From an uncultured Tessaracoccus sp. (GTDB lineage Bacteria > Actinomycetota > Actinomycetes > Propionibacteriales > Propionibacteriaceae), in contig NZ_CAMYPD010000039.1 in assembly GCF_947286155.1 (NCBI RefSeq), positions 1 to 26,189 of the forward strand: a stretch of 26,189 bases of DNA. The letters run 5' to 3'. The first letter of the stretch is position 1, and the number at the start of each line of letters is the position of its first letter. The position numbers and the translations under genes are program-made. The notes beneath the pieces were generated by a model. That model worked only from the letters and a program-made list of their open reading frames with translations. It made no database searches and was not told where the DNA came from. Shown in pieces: positions 6,682-13,581 of this stretch.

Positions 6682-8082
6682 ATGAGCTCACATTTTGAAA
6701 CGGTCGTTCTCGGCGCCGGCCCCGGTGGGTACGTCGCCGCCATCCGCGCAGCCCAGCTGGGTCAGAAGGTTGCCATCATCGAGAAGGAATACTGGGGCGG
6801 CGTCTGCCTCAACGTCGGCTGCATCCCGACGAAGTCCCTTCTGCGTAACGCTGAGTTGGCGCACATCCTCACCCACGAAAAGGACACCTTCGGTATCGAG
6901 GGTGATGTCACGCTCGACTACGGCAAGGCGTTCAAGCGTAGCCGTGGCGTCTCGGAGCGGATGATCAAGGGCATCCACTTCCTCATGAAGAAGAACAAGA
7001 TCCAAGAGATCCACGGCTGGGGCACGTTCGTCGACGCTAAGACGATCTCCGTCACCGACGACGAGGGCAAGACGCAGGAAATCACCTTCGACAACTGCAT
7101 CATTGCCGCTGGCGCGACGACGAAGATGCTGCCCGGCACGCAGACGTCGGAGAACGTCGTCACCTACAAGGAGCAGATCCTCGCCGACGAGGTGCCCTCC
7201 TCCATCATCATCGGCGGCTCCGGCGCCATCGGCACAGAATTCGCGTACGTGCTCAGCCAGTATGGCTGCGACGTCACCATCGTCGAGTTCCTCGACCGCA
7301 TCGTCCCCACCGAAGACAAGGAAATCTCGGCGGAGCTGGCGAAGGCGTACAAGAAGCTGGGCATCAAGCTCATGACGTCGACGAAGGTGGAGCAGATCGA
7401 AGACACCGGCTCGGGCGTACGCGTCACCGTGAGCCCGGCCAAGGGTGGAGACCAGCAGGTGCTCGAAGCCGACCGCTTCCTCTCCGCCATCGGCTTCGCC
7501 CCGCGCACCGAGGGCTACGGCCTCGAGAACACTGGCGTCGAGCTCACCGAGCGTGGCGCTATCGCCATCGACGACTACATGCGCACCAACGTCTCCGGCA
7601 TCTACGCCATCGGCGACTGCACGGGCAAGATCATGCTCGCGCACACCGCTGAGGCGCAGGGCGTGGTCGCAGCCGAGACCATCTCGGGCGCCGAAACGTT
7701 CCCCGTGAACTACGACATGATTCCGCGCGCCACCTACTGCCAGCCGCAGATCGCATCGTTCGGTTACTCGGAAGAGCAAGCCAAGGAGAAGGGCTACGAC
7801 GTCAAGGTGTCGAAGTTCCCCTTCGCCGCGAACGGCAAGGCCTGGGGCCTGGGGGAGGGCACCGGCTTCGTGAAGATCATCGCCGATGCCACCTACAACG
7901 AAATCCTGGGTGCAGCGATGATCGGCCCCGACGTCACGGAGCTCCTGCCCGAGCTCACGCTGGCGCAGGCCTACGATCTCACCGCCGACGAGATCGGACG
8001 CAACATCCACGCGCACCCGACGCTGTCCGAGGCGATGAAGGAAGCCGCCGAGGGTATCGCTGGGCACATGATCAACTTCTGA
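6682..8082 (+). CDS. lpd: dihydrolipoyl dehydrogenase (E3)
   Basis: A 466-residue flavoprotein that reoxidises dihydrolipoamide with NAD+, the shared E3 subunit of pyruvate and 2-oxoglutarate dehydrogenase complexes. It shows the FAD-binding GAGPGGYVAA (11-20), the redox-active disulfide C42/C47 in GGVCLNVGCIPTKS, the NAD-binding GGSGAIGTEFA, the second FAD motif YAIGDC, and the catalytic pair H445/E450 in HAHPTLSEAM. Length matches mycobacterial LpdC. It stands alone here, with no E1 or E2 genes nearby, and is followed 12 bases after its stop by a strong hairpin terminator. It is divergent from the HTH-murA gene (85 bases between starts). Confidence 0.96.
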   Translation: MSSHFETVVLGAGPGGYVAAIRAAQLGQKVAIIEKEYWGGVCLNVGCIPTKSLLRNAELAHILTHEKDTFGIEGDVTLDYGKAFKRSRGVSERMIKGIHFLMKKNKIQEIHGWGTFVDAKTISVTDDEGKTQEITFDNCIIAAGATTKMLPGTQTSENVVTYKEQILADEVPSSIIIGGSGAIGTEFAYVLSQYGCDVTIVEFLDRIVPTEDKEISAELAKAYKKLGIKLMTSTKVEQIEDTGSGVRVTVSPAKGGDQQVLEADRFLSAIGFAPRTEGYGLENTGVELTERGAIAIDDYMRTNVSGIYAIGDCTGKIMLAHTAEAQGVVAAETISGAETFPVNYDMIPRATYCQPQIASFGYSEEQAKEKGYDVKVSKFPFAANGKAWGLGEGTGFVKIIADATYNEILGAAMIGPDVTELLPELTLAQAYDLTADEIGRNIHAHPTLSEAMKEAAEGIAGHMINF

Positions 8083-8094
8083 TCGTCACACCAT

Positions 8095-8140
8095 CGACGG
8101 TGGCGAGGTCCAGTTCGGGCCTCGCCACCGTCGTATTTCT
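8095..8140 (+). terminator. transcription terminator after lpd
   Basis: A perfect 14-bp stem, CGACGGTGGCGAGG (8095-8108) with CCTCGCCACCGTCG (8120-8133), an 11-base loop, and a TATTTCT tract on the plus strand. It lies between convergent lpd and the araC-type gene and may serve both. Confidence 0.85.
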
Positions 8141-8155
8141 CGGTGGTGGGTATCG

Positions 8156-8941
8156 TCACGGCCTAATCGTCCGCGAGCGGTAATCCATGAGAGTCAGTCC
8201 AAGAATGCTGCGCGCTTCACGACTCAAGTGCGCCTGATCAGTGAAGCTGTAGCGGACCGCGACGTCGGCCAGCGCTTCGTCTGGATTGTTACGGATCCAT
8301 TCGGTCGCTTCTTGAAGGCGTCGACGGCGGATCATGGTGTACGGCGACAGGCCCACGTATTTCGTGGTGAGGCGGTTGACGGTCCTGGTTGACACGCCCA
8401 GGGCGTCCGCGAGGTCTTGCACCGTCACGATGGTGGAGTCTGCGATGACAAGATCAGCCAAGCGGTTGGCTTCGTGGGCCTCGTCAGTCAGCGAGCCAAC
8501 ATGGCCTGCAAGCCACGTCTCGATCGTGCCGACCACATCAGTGAGGTTGCCGTCTGATGCCCGAACTGTTTCGTGGAGTTCAGGTGCGGCGACAGGAATC
8601 GAGTCGTCGCGGCAGGCTGCCGGCTGGTGGGTGAAGGCGGGCACTGCTGCCGGGCGCAGCAGTGCGCCGAGCACCCAGCCCTGCCCAATCAGCACCCGTG
8701 TGGAGCGTCGCGTAGTGGGGCCCCAAAAGCGAACTTGCTCCTTTTCGAAAGCGAGGTTGCTCGCGGGAAACGCAAGGACGTCTTGCGAGGATTGTTGTCC
8801 CGGAGGGAAATTCCACGTGCTGGTCCACCACCAGGCCACCAAGTCTTGGGCTGCGGGGCCGGGTGGGATCCGGGCGAAATCGAGGGGCAGTTCCGCTGGG
8901 AACAGGGCGCCCCGTCCGCTGACATCTGTTGGGGCGATCAT
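8156..8941 (-). CDS. AraC-family transcriptional regulator
   Basis: A 261-residue regulator. The C-terminal third (about 172-255) carries the two helix-turn-helix units of the AraC/XylS family: VQDLADALGVSTRTVNRLTTKYVG (first) and LADVAVRYSFTDQAHLSRE (second), with the GLSPYTMIRRRRLQEA linker. The N-terminal part (WWW-STWNFPPG, then VRFWGPTT) resembles the cupin-like sensor of the AraC group with a DUF6597-type N-terminus; its ligand is unknown. I chose ATG 8941, not the upstream TTG at 8956, because a TATATT -10 box ends 6 bases before it. It is divergent from the VOC-family gene with 50 bases between starts, so it probably regulates that gene and itself. Confidence 0.88.
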   Translation of the reverse strand: MIAPTDVSGRGALFPAELPLDFARIPPGPAAQDLVAWWWTSTWNFPPGQQSSQDVLAFPASNLAFEKEQVRFWGPTTRRSTRVLIGQGWVLGALLRPAAVPAFTHQPAACRDDSIPVAAPELHETVRASDGNLTDVVGTIETWLAGHVGSLTDEAHEANRLADLVIADSTIVTVQDLADALGVSTRTVNRLTTKYVGLSPYTMIRRRRLQEATEWIRNNPDEALADVAVRYSFTDQAHLSREARSILGLTLMDYRSRTIRP

Positions 8942-8953
8942 GGCAGGAATATA
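8942..8953 (-). promoter_or_regulatory. -10 box of the leaderless araC-type promoter
   Basis: On the minus strand TATATT (8953-8948) is followed by CCTGCC and the ATG at 8941. This is the most AT-rich and consensus-like -10 box in the window and fixes the start of the regulator. Confidence 0.6.
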
Positions 8954-8978
8954 CAAGACCCCCCATGACAGCAGTCTC

Positions 8979-8991
8979 TAGCGTGGAGGTC
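8979..8991 (+). promoter_or_regulatory. -10 box and Shine-Dalgarno before the VOC-family gene
   Basis: TAGCGT (8979-8984) is followed by GGAGGTC and the ATG at 8992. The spacing of 7 suits a leaderless transcript, but GGAGGT is also a good ribosome binding site, so a longer transcript from the intergenic region would be translated as well. Confidence 0.45.
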
Positions 8992-9507
8992 ATGACGACT
9001 ACATCTTGTACCCCTGCCCATGGTGAATACACCGACAACGGTCGCCCGAAGGGCTTCTCCAGCTTGACGCCGTTCGTTGCACTCAAGGATCCGCGGGCGG
9101 CGTTGGCGTTCTACAGGGACGTGTTTGGCGCACGCGTGGTCAATTCCACAGAGGTGGATGGGACGATCATCCACGCCGAGCTCGACTTCGGGTGCGGGCG
9201 CCTGCAATTGGGGGCAGCGCAGGAGGCGTATCACCTGCTGGCACTAGACCCGGAGGTTGAAGACGTGGAATTCTCCCTCAGCATCTACGTCCCCAACGTA
9301 GACAGCGTCGTCGAGACCGCAATCGCCCGTGGCGCTGTGCTGCGCGAGCCGGTAGAGGGCTTCGTCTCAGGCGACCGATACGGGAGCATCCGCGATCCGT
9401 TCGGGATCCGATGGTCGGTGATGACGCGCGTCGAAGATCTCAGCGATGACGAATCAGCTCGCCGTGTCGACGCCTGGGCCGCAGAGATGAGCAATCAGGT
9501 CAGCTGA
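8992..9507 (+). CDS. VOC-family (glyoxalase/PhnB-like) protein
   Basis: A 171-residue member of the vicinal oxygen chelate superfamily. The paired beta-alpha-beta-beta-beta modules are seen: LTPFVALKDPRAALAFYRDVFGA (about 25-47), then SLSIYVPNVDSVVETAIARGA (95-115), ending in the PhnB-like GDRYGSIRDPFGIRWSV (128-143). Related proteins bind a divalent metal and act on small molecules or confer drug resistance; substrate here is unknown. The start at ATG 8992 has both a -10 box and a GGAGGT upstream; in-frame ATGs further upstream lie inside the promoter. Paired head-to-head with the AraC-type regulator, which suggests induction by a small molecule. Confidence 0.87.
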   Translation: MTTTSCTPAHGEYTDNGRPKGFSSLTPFVALKDPRAALAFYRDVFGARVVNSTEVDGTIIHAELDFGCGRLQLGAAQEAYHLLALDPEVEDVEFSLSIYVPNVDSVVETAIARGAVLREPVEGFVSGDRYGSIRDPFGIRWSVMTRVEDLSDDESARRVDAWAAEMSNQVS

Positions 9508-9520
9508 CATCCCTTTGGTC

Positions 9521-9539
9521 GCTCCCCGGAGAGGGGAGC
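9521..9539. terminator. hairpin between convergent genes
   Basis: A perfect 7-bp stem GCTCCCC (9521-9527) / GGGGAGC (9533-9539) with a 5-base loop, 13 bases after the VOC-family stop and 26 bases beyond the end of the minus-strand membrane protein gene. The U-tract is poor on both sides, so termination strength is uncertain. Confidence 0.55.
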
Positions 9540-9565
9540 TCGACGGCTTGTTGCGCACTACACAA

Positions 9566-10870
9566 CTACTTGTGCACTTTGAGCAGCTTGCCGGAGGTGT
9601 CGTAGTACAGCATCGCATTGCCGTAGTCGTCCCCGACGTAGACGCGGAGCGTCGTCTGGTTCTTCACGCTGCCCCAGGTGAGGTGGGAGACGATCACGTG
9701 GGAGGGCGTCTCCTTATCGTAACCAGAATCTTTGGGCGCTTTCCGCAACACGTCCGCCACGACGGCTGGCTTGACCTCAGCCAGTTCAAAGCGCTTTTGG
9801 TCCTTGGGACGTGGCTGGATGGGTGAAGCGCCTACGTGCTCGAAACCAGTTGTCTGGTGGTACTGGTAGTCGTCGAACTTGTCCGAGCCGCTGCTGATCG
9901 GCATCTGCGCCTTCACGTGCGTGTTGTAGATGGTCAGCTCCGTGATCTCCGACGTGCCTGCCATGGTCTCGATCTCGGCCAGGATAGTGGCGAGATCTTG
10001 CTCGTCGTAGGGCTGCAAGACCGCCGGCTCCGTCGGGGATTCCGACGGCTCGGGCGTGGGCTCCGGTGGCGCCTCGTGGTCGCCAGGGGCGGGCTCGACC
10101 GATGTGTCGGGGTCTGGCGTCGAGTTGGTGGGCGACGGCGGTACAGCGGGGGTTGAGGGCTCGAAGCCTGGGAACACCACGACAGCGATACCTGGCGCTA
10201 GGTCGTAGAGCGCTTCTGCGACCTCGTCGTGCAGCGCGACGAGCGGAATGGCGAGGCCGATTACGAAGGCCAGCACCGCGAGAAGACGGGTGACGATCCA
10301 TGGCCGTTTGGGGCGCACGACCCGCAGCAGTTCCTCGTGGGTGCAGGGGTCTGGCTCAGCCATCCCGTAGGGATCATCGATCGATGCGGCGAAGGTGCCG
10401 GGCCAGGGCTGCGCAGTGCCGGGTGGGGGCATGCGCATCGCAAGATCAGAGACGCGGCTCGTCGAGGGAAGGATTCCTACGAAGTCCAGGTGCTCTGATC
10501 GCTCATGGCATTGCACCACGACGTCGACGTCACCCGGGCGGCGCTTTCGGCCTTCGGTGAACTCTCGGACGTGTTGCATGACACGTCCGTTCTCAAGGAC
10601 GACGGTGTAGGTACAGCGATAGTAGGGGCTGTTGTCGCTGTCGGTTTCGCCTGTCAGCTCCATATTGTCCCGACGCGCGATGCCACCTCGTCCTGCCTTC
10701 ACCGCAGTGAGCTGACGGCGTTCATGGTGCTGCACGATAAGCATCAGGAGAACGGCCACGAACCCCACCGCGGCCATGACGTACCAGCCGGTGGCCTCGC
10801 CCCAGAGCATGCTCGCGAGTCCCATGCCCACACCGGCTCCGCACAGTAGCGCACCGATTGCCATCACCAT
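9566..10870 (-). CDS. membrane protein with proline-rich stalk and extracellular domain, unknown function
   Basis: A 434-residue protein I do not recognise. Two hydrophobic segments open it (about 3-23 and 29-46). A soluble domain of ~130 residues follows whose pattern (YYRCTYTVVLENGR, then GDVDVVVQCHERSEH) recalls DUF3592-type domains. A third membrane helix lies near 199-220. Next is a Pro/Ser/Thr/Glu-rich stalk (about 243-291), then a C-terminal ~140-residue domain, probably outside the cell, rich in Lys/Asp/Tyr and ending YYDTSGKLLKVHK. ATG 10870 is chosen over the GTG at 10885 because GGGAGGT lies 6 bases upstream of the ATG. It is a single-gene unit divergent from nothing close. The domain order, rather than any motif, is the main clue: a sensor or envelope-anchored protein is possible. 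Confidence 0.75.
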   Translation of the reverse strand: MVMAIGALLCGAGVGMGLASMLWGEATGWYVMAAVGFVAVLLMLIVQHHERRQLTAVKAGRGGIARRDNMELTGETDSDNSPYYRCTYTVVLENGRVMQHVREFTEGRKRRPGDVDVVVQCHERSEHLDFVGILPSTSRVSDLAMRMPPPGTAQPWPGTFAASIDDPYGMAEPDPCTHEELLRVVRPKRPWIVTRLLAVLAFVIGLAIPLVALHDEVAEALYDLAPGIAVVVFPGFEPSTPAVPPSPTNSTPDPDTSVEPAPGDHEAPPEPTPEPSESPTEPAVLQPYDEQDLATILAEIETMAGTSEITELTIYNTHVKAQMPISSGSDKFDDYQYHQTTGFEHVGASPIQPRPKDQKRFELAEVKPAVVADVLRKAPKDSGYDKETPSHVIVSHLTWGSVKNQTTLRVYVGDDYGNAMLYYDTSGKLLKVHK

Positions 10871-10965
10871 GGCTTGACCTCCCACGTCTTCAACGTCATG
10901 GCTTCAGCATTGACTGGTGTTGATGCTACCGATCACGAGCCGGCTTGGGTAGACGCAAACAAGCG

Positions 10966-11002
10966 TCGGGGGACGCCCGGGTTAATCCCAGACGTCCCCC
11001 GA
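10966..11002 (-). terminator. transcription terminator after ahpF
   Basis: A perfect 10-bp stem TCGGGGGACG (10966-10975) / CGTCCCCCGA (10993-11002) with a 17-base loop, 24 bases beyond the ahpF stop. On the minus strand it is followed by CGCTTGTTTG, a weak T-rich tail. Confidence 0.75.
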
Positions 11003-11026
11003 TGTGCAAGGGTCAAACCTCGCGGG

Positions 11027-12595
11027 TCACATGACCTGATGTTCCCAGGCGGATAGGCCAGCGATAGCACCCGCGCCCTGCGCAACGACGATCTGCTTGT
11101 ACGGCACGGTCGTGCAGTCGCCCGCGGCGAACACGCCGTCGACGGAGGTCTTGCCACGATCGTCGATGACGATCTCCTTGCGGTCGCTCAGCTCGACGGG
11201 GGAGTCCTGCAGCCACTCAGTGTTGGGCAGAAGTCCGATCTGTACGAACACGCCGGAAACCTTGAGCTCCTTGGCCTCGTCCGTGGTGCGGTCGGTGTAC
11301 TTCAGCGAGGTGACCTGCTTGCCGTCGCCTACAACCTCGGTGGTGGCGGCATTCGTGATGACGTCCACGTTCGGCAGCGAGCGCAGCTTGTCCATGAGGA
11401 CATCGTCGGCACGGCATTGATCCATGAACTCCAGCACCGTCACGTGTCCGACGACTCCTGCGAGGTCGATGGCAGCCTCGATACCGGAGTTGCCGCCGCC
11501 GATGACGGCGATGGGCTTGCCCTTGAACAGGGGACCGTCGCAGTGCGGGCAGAAGGTGACGCCCTTGTTGCGGTACTCCTCTTCGCCGGGAACGCCCATC
11601 AGGCGCCAGCGAGCGCCCGTGGCGATAACCACCTGGCGGGCTTTCAGGCTGGCCGAGTCGCCGAACTGGACGGTGTGGAGTCCACCCGCATCCGTGGCCG
11701 GGACGAGCGCGGTCGCCGACTGGCTCTTGAACACGTCGATGGGGTAGTCGCGGACGTGCTGTTCGAGTGCGGCTGCGAATTTCGGGCCCTCGGTGTGGGT
11801 GACGGAGATGAAGTTCTCGATCGACATCGTGTCGAGCGTCTGCCCGCCAAAGCGCTCGCCGATGATGCCGGTGCGCAGATTCTTACGTGCGGTGTAGATC
11901 GCGGCGGCAGCGCCCGCCGGTCCCTGGCCGACGACCAGCACGTCGTAGGGTTCCTGCTCGTTGAGCTTCTCCGCGGCGCGATCGGCGGCGCCATCGTCGA
12001 GCTTGGCGACGAAGTCCGCGATGTCCATGCGACCCTGCCCGAATTCTTCGCCGTTGAGGTACACCGTCGGCACCGCGAGGATGTTGCGATCGGTCACCTC
12101 GTCCTGGAATAGGGAGCCCTCGACGGCAGTGTGCTTGATGCGCGGGTTCAGCACCGCCATCGTGTTGAGCGCCTGCACGACGGTGGGGCAGTTCTGGCAG
12201 GTGAGCGACATGTAGGTGACGAACTCGTAGTCACCGTCGAGTGCCACCACCTGGTCGATGAGGTCTTGCTCTTCCTTGACGGGGTTGCCGCCCACCTGCA
12301 GCAATGCGAGCACGAGCGAGCTGAACTCGTGCCCCATGGGCAGGCCTGCGAACGTGACGGCGATGTCCGTGCCGGTGCGGGCGATGGTGAATGACGGCTG
12401 CCGCTCGTGGGCGTCATCGTCGCGGCGTGCGGTGACCTTGTCGGACAGCGCAGCGATGTCTTGCATGAGTTGTTCCAGGTTGGCGGACGCGTCGCGATCG
12501 TCCATGGAGTAGATCAGCTCAACATCGTTGGTGATGCGCGGCATGAGCGCGCCAAGCTGCTGGGTGAGGTTGTCGTCGAGAAGACGTTCGGCCAT
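11027..12595 (-). CDS. ahpF: alkyl hydroperoxide reductase subunit F
   Basis: A 522-residue flavoprotein that passes electrons from NAD(P)H to AhpC. The N-terminal ~200 residues are the tandem thioredoxin-fold domain with the CQNC centre (C133/C136; compare C129/C132 in E. coli). The rest is a thioredoxin-reductase-like module with the FAD site VGQGPAGAAAA, the redox CPHC pair at C349/C352 (C345/C348 in E. coli), the NAD(P) site GGGNSGIEAA, and the FAD-binding VFAAGDCT. The start ATG has AGGAG 6 bases upstream. Downstream of ahpC on the same strand, with 105 bases between them containing a hairpin. Confidence 0.95.
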   Translation of the reverse strand: MAERLLDDNLTQQLGALMPRITNDVELIYSMDDRDASANLEQLMQDIAALSDKVTARRDDDAHERQPSFTIARTGTDIAVTFAGLPMGHEFSSLVLALLQVGGNPVKEEQDLIDQVVALDGDYEFVTYMSLTCQNCPTVVQALNTMAVLNPRIKHTAVEGSLFQDEVTDRNILAVPTVYLNGEEFGQGRMDIADFVAKLDDGAADRAAEKLNEQEPYDVLVVGQGPAGAAAAIYTARKNLRTGIIGERFGGQTLDTMSIENFISVTHTEGPKFAAALEQHVRDYPIDVFKSQSATALVPATDAGGLHTVQFGDSASLKARQVVIATGARWRLMGVPGEEEYRNKGVTFCPHCDGPLFKGKPIAVIGGGNSGIEAAIDLAGVVGHVTVLEFMDQCRADDVLMDKLRSLPNVDVITNAATTEVVGDGKQVTSLKYTDRTTDEAKELKVSGVFVQIGLLPNTEWLQDSPVELSDRKEIVIDDRGKTSVDGVFAAGDCTTVPYKQIVVAQGAGAIAGLSAWEHQVM

Positions 12596-12645
12596 GAAAG
12601 CTCCTGTGCGTGGAAGTGAGAACTGTGGGGGAGAGAGGTATATGA

Positions 12646-12680
12646 CAACGGCGGACGAGCCATCAGCCCGCCCGCCGTTG
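12646..12680 (-). terminator. hairpin between ahpC and ahpF
   Basis: CAACGGCGG (12646-12654) and CCGCCGTTG (12672-12680) are perfect 9-base complements around a 17-base loop, placed 20 bases after the ahpC stop. There is no U-tract. It probably attenuates readthrough or stabilises the ahpC end of the transcript, giving more AhpC than AhpF. Confidence 0.5.
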
Positions 12681-12700
12681 GGGTTTCATGTGAGATTCAC

Positions 12701-13264
12701 TCAGATCTTGCCTACGAGATCAATGCCAGGAGTGAGGGTCTGTTCGCCTTCCTCCCACTTGGCGGGGCAGACCTCGCCGGGGTGAGCGGCGACGTACTGC
12801 GCAGCCTTCACCTTGCGGAGCAGCTCAGAGGCAGAGCGCCCGATGCCTTCGGCGGTCTGCTCGATGTACTGGATGATGCCCTCCGGGTCGACGAGGAATG
12901 TCGCGCGGTCCGCCTGTCCGAGGCCTTCACGCATGTTGTCGAAGTTGTTGGTGATCTCACCGTTGGAGTCGCCCAGCATGTAGTACTTGACCTTGCCGAC
13001 TTCCTCGGAAGCGGAGGTCCATGCCTTGTGGACGAAGTGGGAGTCGGTGGACACCGAGTACACCTCGACGCCCATCTGCTGCAGCTCTTCGTAGTGGTCA
13101 GCGAGGTCGCCGAGCTCCGTCGGGCACACGAAGGTGAAGTCGCCCGGGTAGAAGAAGAAAATGGCCCACTTGCCGAGTACGTCGGCCTTGGTGACTTCGA
13201 CGAATTCGCCGTCACGGTACGCCTGCGCGGTGAAGTCTTTGATTTCAGTGTTGATCAGCGACAT
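12701..13264 (-). CDS. ahpC: alkyl hydroperoxide reductase subunit C (2-Cys peroxiredoxin)
   Basis: A 187-residue typical 2-Cys peroxiredoxin that reduces hydrogen peroxide, organic peroxides and peroxynitrite. The peroxidatic C47 lies in DFTFVCPTE and the resolving C166 in GEVCPAKW, matching the E. coli enzyme in length and position. The start is ATG 13264, with AAGGAG 5 bases upstream; the frame continues open to 13660 but that part lies in the promoter region and has no peroxiredoxin sequence. It is first in the ahpC-ahpF unit, and its partner AhpF is present, unlike in mycobacteria where AhpD/Lpd serve. Confidence 0.97.
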   Translation of the reverse strand: MSLINTEIKDFTAQAYRDGEFVEVTKADVLGKWAIFFFYPGDFTFVCPTELGDLADHYEELQQMGVEVYSVSTDSHFVHKAWTSASEEVGKVKYYMLGDSNGEITNNFDNMREGLGQADRATFLVDPEGIIQYIEQTAEGIGRSASELLRKVKAAQYVAAHPGEVCPAKWEEGEQTLTPGIDLVGKI

Positions 13265-13278
13265 TGTGCTCCTTATTC

Positions 13279-13294
13279 GTTGCTGAGCAGTAAC
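13279..13294. promoter_or_regulatory. interrupted palindrome in the ahpC leader
   Basis: GTTGCTGAGCAGTAAC is symmetric at 12 of 16 positions (GTTnCTGnnCAGnAAC). It lies 15-30 bases upstream of the ahpC ATG and downstream of the predicted transcription start. It could be a repressor site or an RNA hairpin. It does not match the OxyR consensus as I know it. Confidence 0.35.
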
Positions 13295-13343
13295 TATGCC
13301 TTGAGCGGAAGATGATTTTCGCTCGCACGGGTTGACATAAATG

Positions 13344-13371
13344 AGTCTATCGTCTTTGGCCGGCTTCTCAA
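13344..13371 (-). promoter_or_regulatory. ahpC promoter
   Basis: On the minus strand: -35 TTGAGA (13371-13366), a 16-base spacer and -10 TAGACT (13349-13344). Transcription would start near 13337, giving a leader of about 70 bases that includes the dyad at 13279-13294. Confidence 0.5.
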
Positions 13372-13581
13372 GCGCGCCCGATTGTCCGATAAGCAACATT
13401 ATGTCATTTCGCAACTGGGAGGGAAGCGCTGCCGCGCCAACCAGGTCCCCTCCCTCAGCGAGGCTGTCATCCTCCCTAGATCTTCGTGCACGTCGGCCTA
13501 ACGGCGAGTCCAGACAAAATTCCCCAAGCGACCGAATAGCATCGGTGAAAACAGTCCTGACTACAGAAGCCGAGATCATCC

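Larger units (their letters stand above)
13265..13581. other. 317-base region between ahpC and hsdM
   Basis: No convincing gene is seen. The ahpC-proximal part holds a ribosome binding site, the dyad at 13279-13294 and a promoter at 13344-13371. The hsdM-proximal ~200 bases hold nothing I can name; no strong ribosome binding site precedes hsdM. This region separates the peroxide-defence genes from the restriction block and is the likely left edge of the accessory island. I looked for an oxyR gene or remnant and did not find one. Confidence 0.6.

Noticed and set aside
6688..8067. 459-codon open frame on the minus strand
   Set aside because: Antisense shadow of lpd with no recognisable motif.
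13332..13337. TTGACA on the plus strand as a -35 box for hsdM
   Set aside because: No acceptable -10 at 16-18 bases downstream, and hsdM begins about 245 bases away.
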